DNA of 46,632 bases from a virus. Both the position numbers and the translations under genes were made by a program. The stretch covers positions 1 through 46,632 of the IMG/VR virus record IMGVR_UViG_3300023116_000080; one strand, written 5' to 3'. Of the stretch, positions 38,879 to 46,632 are shown piece by piece. Positions within the stretch are counted from its first letter, which is position 1. Each line of letters starts with the position of its first letter. The notes below the pieces were generated by a model. The model ran no database searches, had not been told where the DNA came from, and was given only the letters and a program-made list of their open reading frames with translations.

Positions 38879-41800
38879 ATGGCTACTCAATATACACAAA
38901 CTACATTTTTAAGTCAGTATAATGATGACTATCGAGACAGTGATCACTTTCATCGTATATTGTTTAATAACGGTCGTGCTTTGCAGGCTCGTGAACTTAC
39001 TCAGATGCAGACCATTATTCAATCTGAGATTGCACGTATTGCAACATATCTTTTTAATGAAGGTGCAATTCTTAATACTAACGTAAGCCTTGCATCTGGT
39101 CCCAATGAAGGCGCCTTTACATTTATTAAATTAGACAACCTTTCAAACATTGCAACGCCATCAGCCTTAGTTGGTACAGAAATTACAGATGGCACATTAT
39201 ATGCAACTGTAAAGGCTGTTATACCATCAGAAACCGTAACTCGTAATGGTGTGGTAGTTACAGACCCTGATACACTTATTGTAAAAATGGGTAAGGGTGA
39301 ACCAAACGTTGATACGTCATCTACAACTCCTGAACTTAATTCTTTAAGATTCCAAGCAGGTGCCACTATTACAACAGATGAGGGATCGGTAACTATAAAA
39401 GTTGGTACCGATGTTGTGGGCACTTGTACTCTTATTGATACTCCTCGTTTTGAATCATTTGCTGCTGGCCATATGATTATGGTTGAAGCCCAAACTTTAG
39501 TTATTGATAAGTATTCTCCTACAGGATCAGGTATTGTTGGTTTTAGAGTAAATGAAGAAATAATTACTTCTGGCGACAATGTAGCTCTATATGATAATTC
39601 AGGTACCACACCAAACCTCACATCACCTGGTGCCGACAGATATAAAATTACTCTTACATTAGGTCTTAAATCACAAGCACCTGCAGGTTCTACATTCTTT
39701 GAACTATATCATGTAACCAAAGGATTGTTTACTCTTGTAAAAACAAAAGACAATAATCTAAATTATGTTGGCGATCTAATAAATCAACGTACAAAATCAA
39801 TAAGTGGTAATTTTATTGAAAGAAATACAAGTGGAGAATTAAGCCTTACTGTAGAAAATGATTCTACCGATGATAATTATTTGGTATATTCAGTTACAGG
39901 CGGTACTGCATTTATTGAAGGTCAAAAGATTACACGTAAGTTTTTTAACACACAACGTGTTGAAAAACCAAGATCTCTTGTAAACGACATTCACACAGAA
40001 ACCAATGAATTTGTTTCGGCACGCTATGGTAGTTATTTCCTTGCAGATAGTGCCTGGGGACTTCTTGGTAAAATAGATGATTATTCTGTTGTTAATTTAT
40101 ACACCATTGACAAGACCGGATCAAATCAATATCAACTTAGTTCTTTTGATTCAGCTGCTGGTGTAAACATTGGTACAGCAAGAATTAGACAAATCGATGA
40201 ATATAACAATCAATATAGAATTCATGTTTTTGATGTAAGAATTACCGATGCTCAAAAGGGTATTAAAGATGTAATATCATTAGGTACAGATTCTGATAAC
40301 CATGCTAACCTAGTATCTGTTTTGGGATCTACTGACATCTATGACAGAGCCGATGATAATCTGTTGTTCCCTTTAACAAGGGATAGAGTACAGACTATTT
40401 CTAATCTAACTACTACTATTGGTGTAATAAAAACCGATACTACAAGTGGTGCTGGTGTTGCAACAAATATTAACTCTACCGGTAGTAATACTCTTACTGA
40501 TGCTGAGCAATGGCTGATTACAGTAGACAGCAGTGGAGAAATTTTCTCTGAAGCAGCTATTACCATTGCTGGAGATGGTCTATCTGCTTCTATAAGTGGG
40601 TTGCCATTTAACTCAGCTATTACAGTATTGGCATATGAAAATACAACACTAACACAAAAAGTCAAAACAATTTCTGCCAACACAACTGAGGCTGGTCTTT
40701 CTTTAAATTCAGACAATGAATTTAAACTTAACAAGGTTGACATTTATAAATTCATTAGTATTACAGATGATACATCTGGTGAAGATATAATGTATAAATT
40801 CCTAAAAGACAATGGTCAAAGAGACAACTTCTATTGTGCAGGTGGCGGTAAATTAAAGGCAGGAGTTTCAGCACCTGCAGGTACCATTACAGTTGTATAT
40901 CAATATTTTGATCATGGTGCAGCACCTTCTGGATCTGGGTATTTTGGTGGTAAGGCTTCCTATCCAAGTCTTACATATGATAAAGTGCCTGTTTATACTA
41001 CATCTACTGGCATTAAACAAAGACTTACCGATGTTATTGATATGAGACCTATTCAAGATCCAGTATCTGGTAACTTTGATACCGGTCAAGCCAGAATTGA
41101 ACGCATACCGCGCAACACAGATACATTAACTATAGGCACTGCGGAATATTGGAAACCAAGAGTTGATATGATAACAATGGCACCTGACGGTAGGTTGCAT
41201 TCTCATCAAGGCACATCAAGCTTTAGACTCTTAGAACCTAGAGATATTGATCCAACCCATATGATATTGCATAAGGTTACATTGGCTCCATATACCATTG
41301 ACCATAAAGATCTTAACACATATACTTATGACAATCGTGGCTTTAAAATGTCCGACATAAGAAGTATGGAACGTAGACTGACTAATATTGAGGCTATATC
41401 GACCCTAAGTCAGACCGAATGGAAACTTTCTCAACTAACAGTGTATGACCCCGACAATCCAACTGATGTCAGACAGACTGAGGGTCTATCGGGTGATGGA
41501 TTTAACAACCTTGCACAGACCTCATGGGATGATGATGATAATAGATCAGCTGTTTATACTGGTTATGGTATTTTGGCTCCTTTGCAATTTAAGAGACAAA
41601 TCGGCACCACTTATGATTCAGATGCATCTTCTGATGTAATAAGAAAAGGAGATACAATCTGGCCAGTATATACAGAAACCGTTGCTGACTGGAGTATGGA
41701 TTCTGCTACCAGTTATATTGCAGTAAATCAATTTGAAACTGGTAGAACAATTGGTGTTGGAGAGTTAACACCACAGGCCGATATCTGGACTGAAAGAAGG

Positions 41801-41953
41801 AAAGTAGATGAAAATTATATCTCCGAGCAAGAGGAATCATTTATTGATCCAGATGGAGTAACAGTAACCATAAGTAACTCGGTTGGGTTTACGCAACCTT
41901 CAGGACCGCCGCCAATGTTTAACGGAGAGCAGCTACCGTCCTATCACCGGTAA
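38879..41953 (+). CDS. DUF4815-type baseplate or tail fibre protein
   Basis: A 1024-residue protein. The N-terminal FLSQYNDDYRDSDHFHRILF and GRALQARELTQMQTIIQSE are the signature of DUF4815, a domain of large baseplate proteins of T4-like marine phages. Repeated beta segments fill residues 100-700; residues 740-790 (RLTDVIDMRPIQDP) match the domain's end; the C-terminus ends in a Pro-rich tail. It may do the work of T4 gp10 or part of gp7. The two next genes look like its usual C-terminal parts in split form. GGTATAAC precedes ATG. Confidence 0.72.
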   Translation: MATQYTQTTFLSQYNDDYRDSDHFHRILFNNGRALQARELTQMQTIIQSEIARIATYLFNEGAILNTNVSLASGPNEGAFTFIKLDNLSNIATPSALVGTEITDGTLYATVKAVIPSETVTRNGVVVTDPDTLIVKMGKGEPNVDTSSTTPELNSLRFQAGATITTDEGSVTIKVGTDVVGTCTLIDTPRFESFAAGHMIMVEAQTLVIDKYSPTGSGIVGFRVNEEIITSGDNVALYDNSGTTPNLTSPGADRYKITLTLGLKSQAPAGSTFFELYHVTKGLFTLVKTKDNNLNYVGDLINQRTKSISGNFIERNTSGELSLTVENDSTDDNYLVYSVTGGTAFIEGQKITRKFFNTQRVEKPRSLVNDIHTETNEFVSARYGSYFLADSAWGLLGKIDDYSVVNLYTIDKTGSNQYQLSSFDSAAGVNIGTARIRQIDEYNNQYRIHVFDVRITDAQKGIKDVISLGTDSDNHANLVSVLGSTDIYDRADDNLLFPLTRDRVQTISNLTTTIGVIKTDTTSGAGVATNINSTGSNTLTDAEQWLITVDSSGEIFSEAAITIAGDGLSASISGLPFNSAITVLAYENTTLTQKVKTISANTTEAGLSLNSDNEFKLNKVDIYKFISITDDTSGEDIMYKFLKDNGQRDNFYCAGGGKLKAGVSAPAGTITVVYQYFDHGAAPSGSGYFGGKASYPSLTYDKVPVYTTSTGIKQRLTDVIDMRPIQDPVSGNFDTGQARIERIPRNTDTLTIGTAEYWKPRVDMITMAPDGRLHSHQGTSSFRLLEPRDIDPTHMILHKVTLAPYTIDHKDLNTYTYDNRGFKMSDIRSMERRLTNIEAISTLSQTEWKLSQLTVYDPDNPTDVRQTEGLSGDGFNNLAQTSWDDDDNRSAVYTGYGILAPLQFKRQIGTTYDSDASSDVIRKGDTIWPVYTETVADWSMDSATSYIAVNQFETGRTIGVGELTPQADIWTERRKVDENYISEQEESFIDPDGVTVTISNSVGFTQPSGPPPMFNGEQLPSYHR

Positions 41954-41973
41954 CACCATTAAGGAAATAAAAA

Positions 41974-42705
41974 ATGAGTCATGGATACTATAAAAATAAA
42001 ACGGTTACTACCTATTCTGATGAAAATATAGGCTTTGATCAGATCTCAATTCAGAGACCTCAGTTTATCTATTTTGAATTCGAGGGGCTAAGACCAAACA
42101 TACCGCATTATTTTTTCTTTGGTGGTAAAAATGTTACTACTTATGTAAAGACAGGTGTTGCCAAAACCACATTTACTAATGCAGGAAGAAATTCTAAGTT
42201 AAAGGAACCTGGTGATTCATATATTAATGATACAGCATATCCTTCTGCTCAGGGCGGTCCCACGAGCTCAAATGGTGATGGTATCAAAACCGATAATACC
42301 GGAAAAATTTACGGGTTGTTTTATTTACAATCTAATAGTACACTTAATTGGCCCACAAAATATGATGGTACAGAATTTGTAGTAACTGATGTTGCAACAG
42401 CTGTCAAAGAAAATTCAACTTCATATGGAGTATCTAAATTTAGTGCATTTGGTCAGATACAAAATTACTGGGTCAAGACAAATGTAACTACAACTCCTAT
42501 TTGGGTGGCTTACACACATTCACCAACTCCATCAGGTAGCAATAAAGATGATAATTATACAGCGCCATTATTGTCAGTAAGAGTTGGTAATAAATGGCAT
42601 AATGCTTATACTGACACACAAGCCAAGGCATTAGAAGAAAAGCTTGTAAACGACGACAACGCTGTACAAGTATCCAGTAATGGCAGTTATGGTTGGGGTA
42701 ATTAA
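41974..42705 (+). CDS. Virion structural protein, FN3-like modules
   Basis: A 243-residue protein. ISIQRPQFIYFEFEGLRPN near residue 24, then HYFFFGGKNVTTYVKTG, resembles the module that follows DUF4815 in large baseplate proteins of marine phages. Two further segments are Ser/Thr/Asn-rich. AAGGAAAT precedes the ATG. It likely forms part of the outer baseplate with the genes on both sides. Start is clear; family assignment is by pattern. Confidence 0.62.
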   Translation: MSHGYYKNKTVTTYSDENIGFDQISIQRPQFIYFEFEGLRPNIPHYFFFGGKNVTTYVKTGVAKTTFTNAGRNSKLKEPGDSYINDTAYPSAQGGPTSSNGDGIKTDNTGKIYGLFYLQSNSTLNWPTKYDGTEFVVTDVATAVKENSTSYGVSKFSAFGQIQNYWVKTNVTTTPIWVAYTHSPTPSGSNKDDNYTAPLLSVRVGNKWHNAYTDTQAKALEEKLVNDDNAVQVSSNGSYGWGN

Positions 42706-44385
42706 ATGACTAGTCTTTTAAATATTACAGAAAAAAGAAATCCTGCGGCTCAAGTATTTAAGGTGCCAGAACCTACAGTTATTACCAAGATTGGTATTTT
42801 CTTTGCAAAGGCACATGCATCATTACCTATTACTCTTGAACTTAGACCAGTAACAGAAGGTGGGATTCCTTCTTCTCTTGAATTTGTTCCAGGTTCTAGA
42901 GTCACTATGCCAGCTTCTGCTTTTACTAATGCAAGTAGAACTTTTAATAAAAATACTGAAGTAGTATTTGAATTTAATAATCCTGTTTTAATACCACAAC
43001 AAATGTATATGAGTTTCTGTCTTTACACTTCAGCTCCAATCGGTGCATATGAAATGTGGATTGCAGAAGGCGGAGAGTTTATCACAGGCACTAATACTAA
43101 GAAATATATTACATCTGCTGGTGGTGGTGGCTTCTATGGATCATCAAATGATATTTCATGGGAAGCTGATAATAATAAAAACATTGCATTTAAGATATAT
43201 AAAGCTCAATTTGAAACTGGTAAACAATTTAGAGCAAGAATTAATACCAATATTCCCCCAGAAAAGAAACTAACAGAACTTACAAATATTGATAATAAAG
43301 CAAGATATACATATGATCCTTTATATTTCACACAAGGTGATGCTACTCTAAAGGTAAACCATCCTGGACACGGATTTAGAGTTGGCGATAAAGTAGAATT
43401 ATTTTCAGACGGTGTAAATAGTTTTGACAGTGCTGATACTATTAATGGTGTAAGTGGTGCTGCTATCTTAGGTCCTCGAGTAATTAATGCTGTAGATCCA
43501 TATGGGTATTCATTTGAAATGGATGCAGGTTCAAACCCAACTGAAACCATAAGAGCTGGTGGCACGGGTTTAAGTGCTACAGAGCAATATGAAATTGCTC
43601 AAATGTTATTTAACATACAATATACAACACCTCGAGGAACTGCACTAAACACCGAAGCAAGTTTAACAACTACTTCCAGCTTTGCAGGTTCTGAAACTCC
43701 ATATGTAAAACGTCAGGGGCTTTTGGTAGAACCTAATATTTTATCACATTTGAAAAATCCATACGTTATTGCATCTAATGCTCAGGAGCAACCAACTACA
43801 GGAGATTCCGCTGGCGGTAGAGGTTTAAATGAATCTACATTATTTGATGTCTATATGGAAACTCAAGATCCAAACGTTGCACCATACTTTAATGCAGCTA
43901 CATGTACACTTGACGCCACAAGCTTCTTTGTAGATTATCAGGACTCCGCATCAACTGATGGTAGAAATTTAATTACTACTATACCATGGACATCTGAGAC
44001 AGAACCTGATGGTGGTACCACTGCTTCTAAACATATTACTATACCATATTTCTTAGAATATGCATCAGATTCATTAGTTGTATATGTTGATGCAAGCAGA
44101 CCAGTAGGATCTGATTTCTCAGTTTGGTATAGAACATCTCAGGGTGGCGAAGACCATATTCATGAAAAGAATTGGGTTGAATTTAGTAAGGATGTAAAAA
44201 ATGTAAAGGGTAAATCTTATTCAGAAATTTCTACCAATAGAAGTTATGATGAGTATAGTGAATATGCATTTGCATCATTTAACTTGACTTCATTTAAAGA
44301 GTATCAGATTAAAATTACTTTTAACACTAAAAACCAAGCACAACCTCCTATCTTTAGAAACCTTAGAATTGTGGCAACTTCTTAA
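42706..44385 (+). CDS. Baseplate or fibre structural protein
   Basis: A 559-residue protein starting one base after the previous stop. NPAAQVFKVPEPTVITKIGI near residue 12, LPITLELRPVTEGGIPSS near 39 and EFNNPVLIPQQMYMSFCLYT near 85 follow the A-Q-x-F-x-V / P-V-x-L-x-I-R module of large marine-phage baseplate proteins, usually the C-terminal part of a single DUF4815 protein. The later part has VKVNHPGHGFRVGDKV-like turns (LKVNHPGHGFRVGDKVEL, in residues near 215) and ends in a jelly-roll-like domain. Probably assembles with the two genes before it. Confidence 0.65.
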   Translation: MTSLLNITEKRNPAAQVFKVPEPTVITKIGIFFAKAHASLPITLELRPVTEGGIPSSLEFVPGSRVTMPASAFTNASRTFNKNTEVVFEFNNPVLIPQQMYMSFCLYTSAPIGAYEMWIAEGGEFITGTNTKKYITSAGGGGFYGSSNDISWEADNNKNIAFKIYKAQFETGKQFRARINTNIPPEKKLTELTNIDNKARYTYDPLYFTQGDATLKVNHPGHGFRVGDKVELFSDGVNSFDSADTINGVSGAAILGPRVINAVDPYGYSFEMDAGSNPTETIRAGGTGLSATEQYEIAQMLFNIQYTTPRGTALNTEASLTTTSSFAGSETPYVKRQGLLVEPNILSHLKNPYVIASNAQEQPTTGDSAGGRGLNESTLFDVYMETQDPNVAPYFNAATCTLDATSFFVDYQDSASTDGRNLITTIPWTSETEPDGGTTASKHITIPYFLEYASDSLVVYVDASRPVGSDFSVWYRTSQGGEDHIHEKNWVEFSKDVKNVKGKSYSEISTNRSYDEYSEYAFASFNLTSFKEYQIKITFNTKNQAQPPIFRNLRIVATS

Positions 44386-44603
44386 TGAAAAGAAATTTGA
44401 TACCTATTGATAATCAACCAGATCTAGCTCGAGACGGAAAAACTGGGCTTATAGTTAATATAAATAAAGAGAAACACAATAGACGTCAGTTGATGAAACA
44501 AAAAGAAGCTGAACAGCGTGAAGAAATAGATGAAATAAAAAATGATGTTCGTGATATAAAATTGATGTTGCAAAAACTATTAGAGAACGGTACAAATGGC
44601 TAA
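44385..44603 (+). CDS. Small coiled-coil virion-region protein, 72 residues
   Basis: Starts in the previous stop (TAATG). A short N-terminal part (NQPDLARDGKTGLIVNINKE) is followed by a coiled coil (EQREEIDEIKNDVRDIKLML). The same layout, a Val/Ile strand then a long helix, is seen in small proteins before fibre genes of marine T4-like phages, where it may act as an adaptor or chaperone. Overlaps the fibre gene by 8 bases. Confidence 0.68.
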   Translation: MKRNLIPIDNQPDLARDGKTGLIVNINKEKHNRRQLMKQKEAEQREEIDEIKNDVRDIKLMLQKLLENGTNG

Positions 44604-46632
44604 TAATACAAAAATACCTTTCGTGCAATTAAGTGATACAATTAATACGCACAGAAAAAGATTTAATCAATTAGTTGATTCAGTTGGTGATATCACCTCT
44701 TTGACTACCGATGCAGTTGACGTTGTACAATCAATTAATGAACTAGACGCAAAACTTGATTCTATACAAAACACCGGTTTGTGGACTCCGGGTGCACATT
44801 TTTCTGATAGTAATTTTGTAAGTCATTTTGATGGTCAACTTAATGTTGATACTCGGATTTGGACATCAAATCTCGAAGCAGATTCTGCCTATGTAGGCCA
44901 ATTAAATGCTTCTCAAGTTGATATAGATTCCGCCTATGTAGATGTACTAGATGTTCATTTCCTGCACGCAGACAGCGCGTATATCGACGGAGATCTATCA
45001 GTAAAAGGCAATCTTATAGTAGATGGTGTTTCTTCTCTAAAGGCTGGTAATGCAAGCCTTGTTACAATTGGTGATACTAATACTGATGCTGTTGTTTTTC
45101 AAGCACAAGTAGGTTCAGCAATTATTCCCAATAATAAACATGATCTGGGTGGTCAAACAGATAAATGGGGAACTCTTTGGGTAGAAAATGCATCTATTGA
45201 TTCCGCGGCTATAAATCAATTAGATGTAGATTCCGCAGACATAAGACAATTGCGTCTACGTGATGGTATTATTGATTCGGCCTATGTTACACAACTTAAT
45301 GTAGCAACAATGGATGCCGATAATGTTGTATTGGATTCTGCCTATATCGGTCAACTTAATGTTTCTCAGGCTGACATTGATTCAGCATATGCTGATCAGA
45401 TTAATGTAAATAAACTAGATGTTGATTCAGCGTATGTAGTACAGTTAAGCGCATCTCAAGTAAATGTTGACTCAGCTTATTTTAGTCAAATAAATGTAAG
45501 TCAAATTGCTGGTGATTCTGCGTACTTCTCACAATTAAATTTTAAAGATGTAGATGTTGATTCTGCATTTATGCATCAACTTAATGTTCTTCAAGCGGAT
45601 ATAGATTCGGCTCATATTAGTCAATTGGATGTAGATTCAGCTGACATAAGACAGCTACGTCTACGTGATGGTATTATAGATTCCGCTTATGTTACACAGC
45701 TTAATGTAGCAACAATGGATGTCGATAATGCTACACTTGATTCTGCTTATATTGGTCAACTTAATTCCGCTAATGCTGATATTGACTCAGCTCATATTAG
45801 TCAATTACATGTTGATTCTGCAGACTTTGGAACTCTAAGCACCAGTGGGTTTATAGGTATTATTGATTCTGCTGCTGCAAGCAACTTGCATGTTAATACA
45901 CTTTCAGTTAATAGTCTTGTTGCAGCAACCCAAGTTGTAGAAGGTAATGTTAGAACTAGTGATGCATATGTAGTTCTACTTTCTGAAAATACACCAGATC
46001 AGGGTCAACCTACTCAAAATGCAGGTATAGCAGTTCGCAGACGGTCCTACGATTCTGCGGTAATTGAATGGAATGAAAATGGCAACTATTGGGTTGCTAA
46101 TTATGACTCATCTAATACTTCTCAAATTCTTACAGCAAGTAACATTGACGGTTCTACACTAGAATTTTCATCTGGTACAGTAAATGTTAAGGATAATGGT
46201 ATTGCCCTAGGTACTAAAACTACTGGTAACTATGTACAGTCAGTTGGAGTAACTGCCTCAACTGGTATTAGTGCATCTGGTACAGGTGAGGGGGCTACCG
46301 TAACAATTGCTGGCGTAAATGCCACAACCTCGGTTAAGGGTGTGGCCTCATTTAGTTCTGATAACTTTAGTGTAAGTAATGGTGCAGTATCTGTTAAAAA
46401 TAATGGTATTACTCTAGGTACAGAGACTACCGGCAACTACATGTCTGGTATTTCTGGAACTACCAATGAGATTACAGTATCTCATACACCAGGTGAAGGT
46501 TCATCAGCAACAATTGGTTTGCCAGATGATGTTACTATTACAGATCAATTGAGTGTAAATAGAATTGCTGTATCAAAAGGTATTACAGCAGACTCAGCTG
46601 ATATCAGTCAATTTGCCGCAGACTCTGCAAAT
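44596..46632 (+). CDS. Adhesin-like tail fibre protein, N-terminal 679 residues (open at the window end)
   Basis: The frame is open from ATG 44596 to the last base without a stop, so the gene is partial. An N-terminal helical module (FVQLSDTINTHRKRFNQLV) resembles baseplate anchors. From about residue 90 to 440 there are some 20 repeats of the form D-S-A-Y-x-x-Q-L-x-V, about 13 residues each, likely a beta-solenoid stalk. Then come VIEWNENGNYWV, VASFSSDNFSVSNGAVSVKN and ISGTTNEITVSHTPGEG, modules typical of marine-phage fibres. It probably forms a trimer that contacts the host. Two long repeat copies (45223 and 45628) are nearly identical. Confidence 0.75.
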   Translation, partial: MANNTKIPFVQLSDTINTHRKRFNQLVDSVGDITSLTTDAVDVVQSINELDAKLDSIQNTGLWTPGAHFSDSNFVSHFDGQLNVDTRIWTSNLEADSAYVGQLNASQVDIDSAYVDVLDVHFLHADSAYIDGDLSVKGNLIVDGVSSLKAGNASLVTIGDTNTDAVVFQAQVGSAIIPNNKHDLGGQTDKWGTLWVENASIDSAAINQLDVDSADIRQLRLRDGIIDSAYVTQLNVATMDADNVVLDSAYIGQLNVSQADIDSAYADQINVNKLDVDSAYVVQLSASQVNVDSAYFSQINVSQIAGDSAYFSQLNFKDVDVDSAFMHQLNVLQADIDSAHISQLDVDSADIRQLRLRDGIIDSAYVTQLNVATMDVDNATLDSAYIGQLNSANADIDSAHISQLHVDSADFGTLSTSGFIGIIDSAAASNLHVNTLSVNSLVAATQVVEGNVRTSDAYVVLLSENTPDQGQPTQNAGIAVRRRSYDSAVIEWNENGNYWVANYDSSNTSQILTASNIDGSTLEFSSGTVNVKDNGIALGTKTTGNYVQSVGVTASTGISASGTGEGATVTIAGVNATTSVKGVASFSSDNFSVSNGAVSVKNNGITLGTETTGNYMSGISGTTNEITVSHTPGEGSSATIGLPDDVTITDQLSVNRIAVSKGITADSADISQFAADSAN
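45223..45765 (+). repeat. Two 138-base repeat copies in the fibre stalk
   Basis: Copy 1 at 45223-45360, copy 2 at 45628-45765, 405 bases (135 residues) apart. Over the first 93 bases the proteins are identical (31 residues, beginning DVDSADIRQLRLRDGIIDSA), while the DNA differs at nine sites, all silent. The last 15 residues differ at three. The units between are weaker repeats of D-S-A-x-x-x-Q-L. Confidence 0.85.

Noticed and set aside
39019-39621. 200-codon open frame on the minus strand inside the DUF4815 gene
   Set aside because: Antisense shadow of Thr/Val/Gly-rich coding sequence, with no start signal and no domain.
45181-45840. CRISPR-like array in the fibre gene
   Set aside because: The repeats are in frame, differ at silent sites and encode a regular protein motif; no constant repeat and unique spacers.

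Overview
The window is a stretch of a T4-like myovirus (Caudoviricetes) genome, strongly AT-rich, with the gene content of marine T4-like phages. The evidence is a set of recognisable T4 core proteins: RNase H, late-transcription coactivator gp33, single-stranded DNA-binding gp32, head completion gp4, and baseplate or hub proteins gp26, gp48, gp53, gp5, gp25, gp6 and gp8. With them come typical marine additions: PhoH, a DUF6433-type protein, a flavin halogenase, a DUF4815-type baseplate protein and cyanophage-style fibre repeats. There are no photosynthesis genes, so a heterotrophic marine host (for example a SAR11-type alphaproteobacterium) is a reasonable but unproven guess. Product names come from recognising motifs and family patterns by eye; no database search was run.

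Layout. Bases 2-2571 hold the end of RNase H, small conserved genes and phoH. Bases 2537-9141 are a tightly overlapped cassette of ten sugar and methyl transferase genes (two GT8-like, three GT25-like, one further GT-A-type, one GT42-like, three methyltransferases). Bases 9147-17684 are an accessory and early region of about 25 mostly small genes. It includes a SprT-like metalloprotease, a domain like the N-terminus of NAD ligase, a glycine-zipper protein, tRNA-Arg(UCU), a sulfotransferase and a halogenase. Several of its transcription units start at sigma70-like promoters, three of which carry the same palindrome over the -10 box. gp33 and gp32 close the rightward block. A GC-rich, foldable 100-base intergenic region and a two-way terminator separate it from a leftward hub operon (23622 down to 19092: gp4, an unassigned protein, a tube-like protein, gp26 with an apparent -1 frameshift extension, and a putative tape measure). 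From 23631 to the end, rightward virion genes run from gp48 to an adhesin-like fibre that is open at the window edge. T4-type late promoters (TATAAATA) lie at 23631, 32431 and 36326.

How the parts fit. gp32, gp33 and RNase H serve replication and late transcription. gp33 would activate the TATAAATA promoters in front of the tail genes found in the same window. The tail genes build a baseplate whose central spike appears to be divided over three proteins bearing a lysozyme, an amidase-like and an M15 peptidase domain. The transferase cassette, sulfotransferase and halogenase suggest that the phage modifies glycans or small molecules on the host, the virion or DNA; the target cannot be read from the sequence.

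The most notable signals are: a U-UUU-UUU slip site that would fuse gp26 to a gp51-like tail, in the manner of lambda G/GT; a hairpin that appears to bring a distant Shine-Dalgarno to the start codon of the gene before phoH; the repeated palindromic promoters; the foldable intergenic RNA; the three-way split spike with a probably inactive amidase fold; and the uncommon transferase cassette.
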